NCBI GenBank assembly: GCA_003155705.1
Contig: PMEC01000183.1
Location: 770-8,366 of the forward strand
Reading direction: 5' to 3'
Length of the DNA stretch: 7,597 bases
Source of the DNA: Bacteroidales bacterium
GTDB taxonomy: Bacteria > Bacteroidota > Bacteroidia > Bacteroidales > VadinHA17
Of the stretch, positions 5,031-7,597 are shown one piece after another (the first letter of the stretch is position 1; the number at the start of each line of letters is the position of its first letter). Below the pieces are notes generated by a model. It was not told the DNA's origin. It did no database searches and saw nothing but the letters and a program-made list of their open reading frames with translations. A program made the position numbers and the translations under genes.

Positions 5031-6173
5031 ATGAGAAGAAAATCGAGATTGTTTGTTTTGAGCTCTATCCTGGTGATAATTAGTTGTTTCTTCAACAATA
5101 CTGCTGCTCAGAGTATCTCAAAGGCAAAAACCATGGAAGCAATGGTTCTTGCCAATAAATACTTCATGGCAAAATGGCCGGATGCCGGTAAAGAGATAAT
5201 GACAGACCGGGTTCGTCCGAGCAATATATGGACAAGAGCAGTTTATTATGAAGGATTGATGGCACTGTATAAAATCAAGCCCGACACTGCTTATCTAAAT
5301 TATGCGATCAGGTGGGGTGAGTCTCATAAATGGGGATTACGAAGCGGTATAAAAACACGTAATGCTGATGATCAGTGTTGCGGCCAGACTTATATCGACC
5401 TCTATCTGATTGACAGCTCAAAGAAAGAGCGTATCAGGGATATTAAAACCAGTATTGATAATATGCTCACTACTGATAAAACAGATGATTGGAACTGGGT
5501 TGATGCAATCCAGATGTCGATGCCTGTATATGCACGTCTTGGAGCTATTTATAAGGATGACAGGTACTTCAAAAGAATGTATGATATGTTCATGTTCACA
5601 AAACTAAAGCATGGAACCAATGGTCTTTATAGTCCGGTCGATCATCTGTGGTGGCGCGATAAGGATTTCGTTCCTCCATATAAAGAGCCTAATGGTAAAG
5701 ACTGTTATTGGTCTCGTGGCAATGGGTGGGTGCTGGCTGCACTTGTGAGAACTATGGATTTCCTGCCAGAGAAGAGTACGTATAAAAAAGAACTAATCAG
5801 TACGTACAATCAGATGGTGGACGCTCTCGTTAAATGCCAGAGAAAAGACGGATTCTGGAATGTAAGTCTGCTTGATTCCACTGATTTCGGAGGTAAGGAA
5901 GTCTCTGGTACAGCTCTTTTTGTTTATGGTATAGCCTGGGGAATAAATAATGGTATTCTCAATAAAAAGGAATACTTACCCATTGTGACGAAAGCCTGGA
6001 ATGGACTTGTAACTGAATCGCTGCATCCAAACGGATTTCTGGGGTACGTCCAGGGAACAGGGAAACAACCAAAAGACAGCCAGCCTGCAGGATATGATAA
6101 TGTTCCTAATTTCGAAGACTTCGGATTGGGATGCTTTTTATTAGCGGGAAGTGAAATATATAAAATGAAATAA
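5031..6173 (+). CDS. GH105 unsaturated glucuronyl/galacturonyl hydrolase (YteR-like)
   Basis: 380 residues with a signal peptide (hydrophobic 7-20, cleavage near TAAQ at 24-27), then a single (alpha/alpha)6-barrel of the usual GH105 length. Blocks in order: SNIWTRAVYYEGLMALY (64-80), DDQCCGQTYIDLY (113-125), DDWNWVDAIQMSMPVYARLG (152-171), YWSRGNGWVLAALVR (226-240), KDGFWNVSLLD (272-282), EVSGTALFVYGIAWG (290-304), NGFLGYVQGTG (334-344) and the C-terminal FEDFGLGCFLLAGSE (361-375). D158 in WVDAI aligns with the catalytic aspartate of YteR (WADAL-type motif), and WSRGNGW is the typical substrate-pocket signature. These enzymes hydrate the 4,5-double bond of unsaturated uronic acids made by polysaccharide lyases, releasing the terminal residue. 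The substrate (rhamnogalacturonan, arabinogalactan glucuronate or ulvan-type) cannot be read from sequence. No lyase is present in the window. A short ATG-led frame at 4985 is not a better start. Confidence 0.9.
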   Translation: MRRKSRLFVLSSILVIISCFFNNTAAQSISKAKTMEAMVLANKYFMAKWPDAGKEIMTDRVRPSNIWTRAVYYEGLMALYKIKPDTAYLNYAIRWGESHKWGLRSGIKTRNADDQCCGQTYIDLYLIDSSKKERIRDIKTSIDNMLTTDKTDDWNWVDAIQMSMPVYARLGAIYKDDRYFKRMYDMFMFTKLKHGTNGLYSPVDHLWWRDKDFVPPYKEPNGKDCYWSRGNGWVLAALVRTMDFLPEKSTYKKELISTYNQMVDALVKCQRKDGFWNVSLLDSTDFGGKEVSGTALFVYGIAWGINNGILNKKEYLPIVTKAWNGLVTESLHPNGFLGYVQGTGKQPKDSQPAGYDNVPNFEDFGLGCFLLAGSEIYKMK

Positions 6174-6178
6174 TACAT

Positions 6179-6277
6179 CTCAGTGTATCTTTGCGTGAAC
6201 AATTCTCTCCACTGTGTTACATGTGATTGAAAAGAACTTACACAGAGTGACACTGAGAGCCACAGAGAATCACGGAG
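6179..6277. repeat. Imperfect palindromic intergenic repeat (CTCAGTGT / ACACTGAG type)
   Basis: CTCAGTGTATCTTTGCGTGA (6179-6198) pairs with the inverted segment 6238-6257 (ends CACTGAG) at 15 of 20 positions, and CTGTGT (6212-6217) pairs perfectly with ACACAG (6240-6245) as an alternative fold. Reading the minus strand from 6277 gives CTCCGTG, CTCTGTGG, CTCAGTGT and CTCTGTGT in succession, a degenerate short-period repeat. It starts 5 bp after the GH105 stop and fills most of the 138-bp gap before the serine hydrolase gene. Confidence 0.5.
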
Positions 6278-6311
6278 CCTAGTTCAATAATTCTAACAAA
6301 ATGATGTAAAT

Positions 6312-7577
6312 ATGAGGAAAACTATTTATTTGCAGGTTGTCGCGCTTATTTTAATCATTTCTTATTCCTGCACACAAAGTTCAGACCTGCAGATTGTCTC
6401 TCCTTCTTCGGTAAAGGTATCTGCAGAACGTCTGGGCCGCATTGACAAAATGCTTCAACAGAACATTGACAGCGGGTGGATAGCCGGGGCAGTTGGCTTT
6501 ATTGCCCGTGACGGGAAAATTATCTATAATAAATCATTCGGTGTCAGTGATCTGGAGACAAAATCCCCTATGCACACGGATGATATTTTCCGTATCGCTT
6601 CCCAGACAAAAGCAATAACCAGTGTCGCAGTTATGATGCTTTTTGAGGAAGGCAAATTTCTTCTGGATGATCCAATCTCAAAATATATTCCAGAGTTTGC
6701 ACACCCCACTGTCATTGATAAATTTAATGAAAAGGATGTTTCCTATTCAACTATTCCCGCTAAACGTGAAATAACAATCAGGGACTTGCTAACCCATACT
6801 TCGGGAATCGACTATGCTGGTATTGGCTCAAAGAATATGCGGTCTATTTATTTTAAGGCTGATATCTCAGGTAAATTTGGATCTGACAAGATGGTACTAG
6901 GCGACAAAATCAAAGCTCTTGGAAAATTACCTCTTGCGCACCAACCTGGCGAACGGTTCACTTATGGGTTGAATGTGGATGTCCTTGGCTATCTTGTTGA
7001 AGTATTATCCAAGGAGAGTCTTGATCATTATTTTCATAAACATATCTTTGAACCACTCGGTATGACCGATACCTATTTTTACCTGCCTTCGTCAAAATTC
7101 AACAGACTGGTCAAAGTAAATACTGAGGATAAAAACCATCATATTATAGAATTGGCTGAGGATAGTATAAATTATCCTCTGGTTAAGGGCACTTACTATT
7201 CAGGTGGTGCCGGATTAAGTTCCACGGTCAAAGATTATGGGATTTTTTTACAGATGTTATTGAATAAAGGGGAATACAACGGTAAAAGACTGCTTTCAAG
7301 GAGAACTGTCGAACTAATTACCTCCAACCAAATTGGCGATTTATTTTTAGGCAGGGATAAATTTGGCCTTGGGTTTGAGATAACAACAGCTGATGGACAA
7401 GCTAAACTTGGTATTTCTGAAGGATCATTTTCCTGGGGAGGATATTTTGGAACAATTTATTGGGCCGACCCAAAAGAACGTTTGGTGTGCCTTATGTTCA
7501 TACAGCAAAATCCGTTAAGTCATCCTGCAGTCCAGGACAAGTTCAGAGCGTTGGTTTATCAGGCTTTGGATGATTGA
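6312..7577 (+). CDS. Exported serine hydrolase, class C beta-lactamase/esterase-like (PF00144)
   Basis: 421 residues. The first 20 end in SYSC (C20), which suggests a lipoprotein, with a non-ideal lipobox; an outer-membrane anchor is likely but unproven. The beta-lactamase fold follows: S97-x-x-K100 in RIASQTKAITS gives the nucleophile serine and lysine; ITIRDLLTHTSGI (154-166) is the family LLTHTSG block; the tyrosine motif is Y218 in FTYGLNVDVLG (216-226); FEPLGMTDTYF (246-256) is also typical; and SWGGYFGT (374-381) replaces the KTG triad of true beta-lactamases, as in EstB-type esterases. It is therefore more probably an esterase or peptidase than a beta-lactamase. In this setting a glycan-deacylating role is attractive but speculative. 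It is co-directional with the GH105 gene but 138 bp away across a repeat, so it may be independently transcribed. Stop is TGA; the remaining 20 bp to the window edge show nothing. Confidence 0.88.
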   Translation: MRKTIYLQVVALILIISYSCTQSSDLQIVSPSSVKVSAERLGRIDKMLQQNIDSGWIAGAVGFIARDGKIIYNKSFGVSDLETKSPMHTDDIFRIASQTKAITSVAVMMLFEEGKFLLDDPISKYIPEFAHPTVIDKFNEKDVSYSTIPAKREITIRDLLTHTSGIDYAGIGSKNMRSIYFKADISGKFGSDKMVLGDKIKALGKLPLAHQPGERFTYGLNVDVLGYLVEVLSKESLDHYFHKHIFEPLGMTDTYFYLPSSKFNRLVKVNTEDKNHHIIELAEDSINYPLVKGTYYSGGAGLSSTVKDYGIFLQMLLNKGEYNGKRLLSRRTVELITSNQIGDLFLGRDKFGLGFEITTADGQAKLGISEGSFSWGGYFGTIYWADPKERLVCLMFIQQNPLSHPAVQDKFRALVYQALDD

Positions 7578-7597
7578 AATAAATGAAGTAAGAACAA

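Noticed and set aside
5924..6253. 109-codon minus-strand frame over the end of GH105
   Set aside because: It is antisense to the conserved GH105 C-terminus, and its N-terminal part comes from the intergenic repeat.

Overview
The window looks like chromosomal DNA of a Bacteroidota bacterium (Bacteroidales/Cytophagales-like, polysaccharide-degrading). The signs are AT-rich intergenic DNA, no convincing Shine-Dalgarno sites ahead of the genes, a perfect Bacteroidota-type -7 hexamer context (TAnnTTTG) upstream of one gene, and the density of exported carbohydrate-active proteins. All seven genes (one cut by the left edge) begin with an export signal, so this is a set of periplasmic or surface glycan-processing proteins. 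No SusC/SusD pair, sulfatase, regulator, RNA gene or transposase gene is present in the window.

Layout: a minus-strand block runs leftwards from a divergent intergenic region at 3769-4025. In transcription order it holds a GH43 enzyme of the exo-beta-1,3-galactanase-like clade (3768-2623), a DUF1080/3-keto-glycoside hydrolase-type protein (2559-1816), a BNR-repeat beta-propeller protein of the sialidase superfamily (1734-712), then a 382-bp gap with a long palindromic element and the first 109 codons of another exported glycosidase-like protein (329-1). A plus-strand block runs rightwards with a small exported GATase-like/DUF4350-like protein (4026-4823), a GH105 unsaturated glucuronyl/galacturonyl hydrolase (5031-6173) and a class C beta-lactamase-like serine hydrolase (6312-7577).

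How they may work together (inference): GH105 enzymes remove 4,5-unsaturated uronic acids left by polysaccharide lyases, the GH43 clade here is associated with beta-1,3-galactan cleavage, and the propeller, DUF1080 and serine hydrolase proteins could deal with further caps, oxidised glycosides or esters. Together this fits attack on an arabinogalactan- or rhamnogalacturonan-like plant or algal glycan. No activity can be proven from sequence alone.

A striking secondary theme is that most of the longer gaps between genes carry a different small repeat or palindrome: a 153-bp inverted-repeat element with insertion-sequence-like ends, a GAACC short repeat, a heptanucleotide repeat that supplies a gene's stop codon, a paired-hairpin element and a second imperfect palindrome. 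The most interesting protein-level points are the separation of the GATase-like module from GH105, the glutamine at the predicted GH43 catalytic-base position, and the sialidase-fold protein that lacks the usual FRIP arginine motif.
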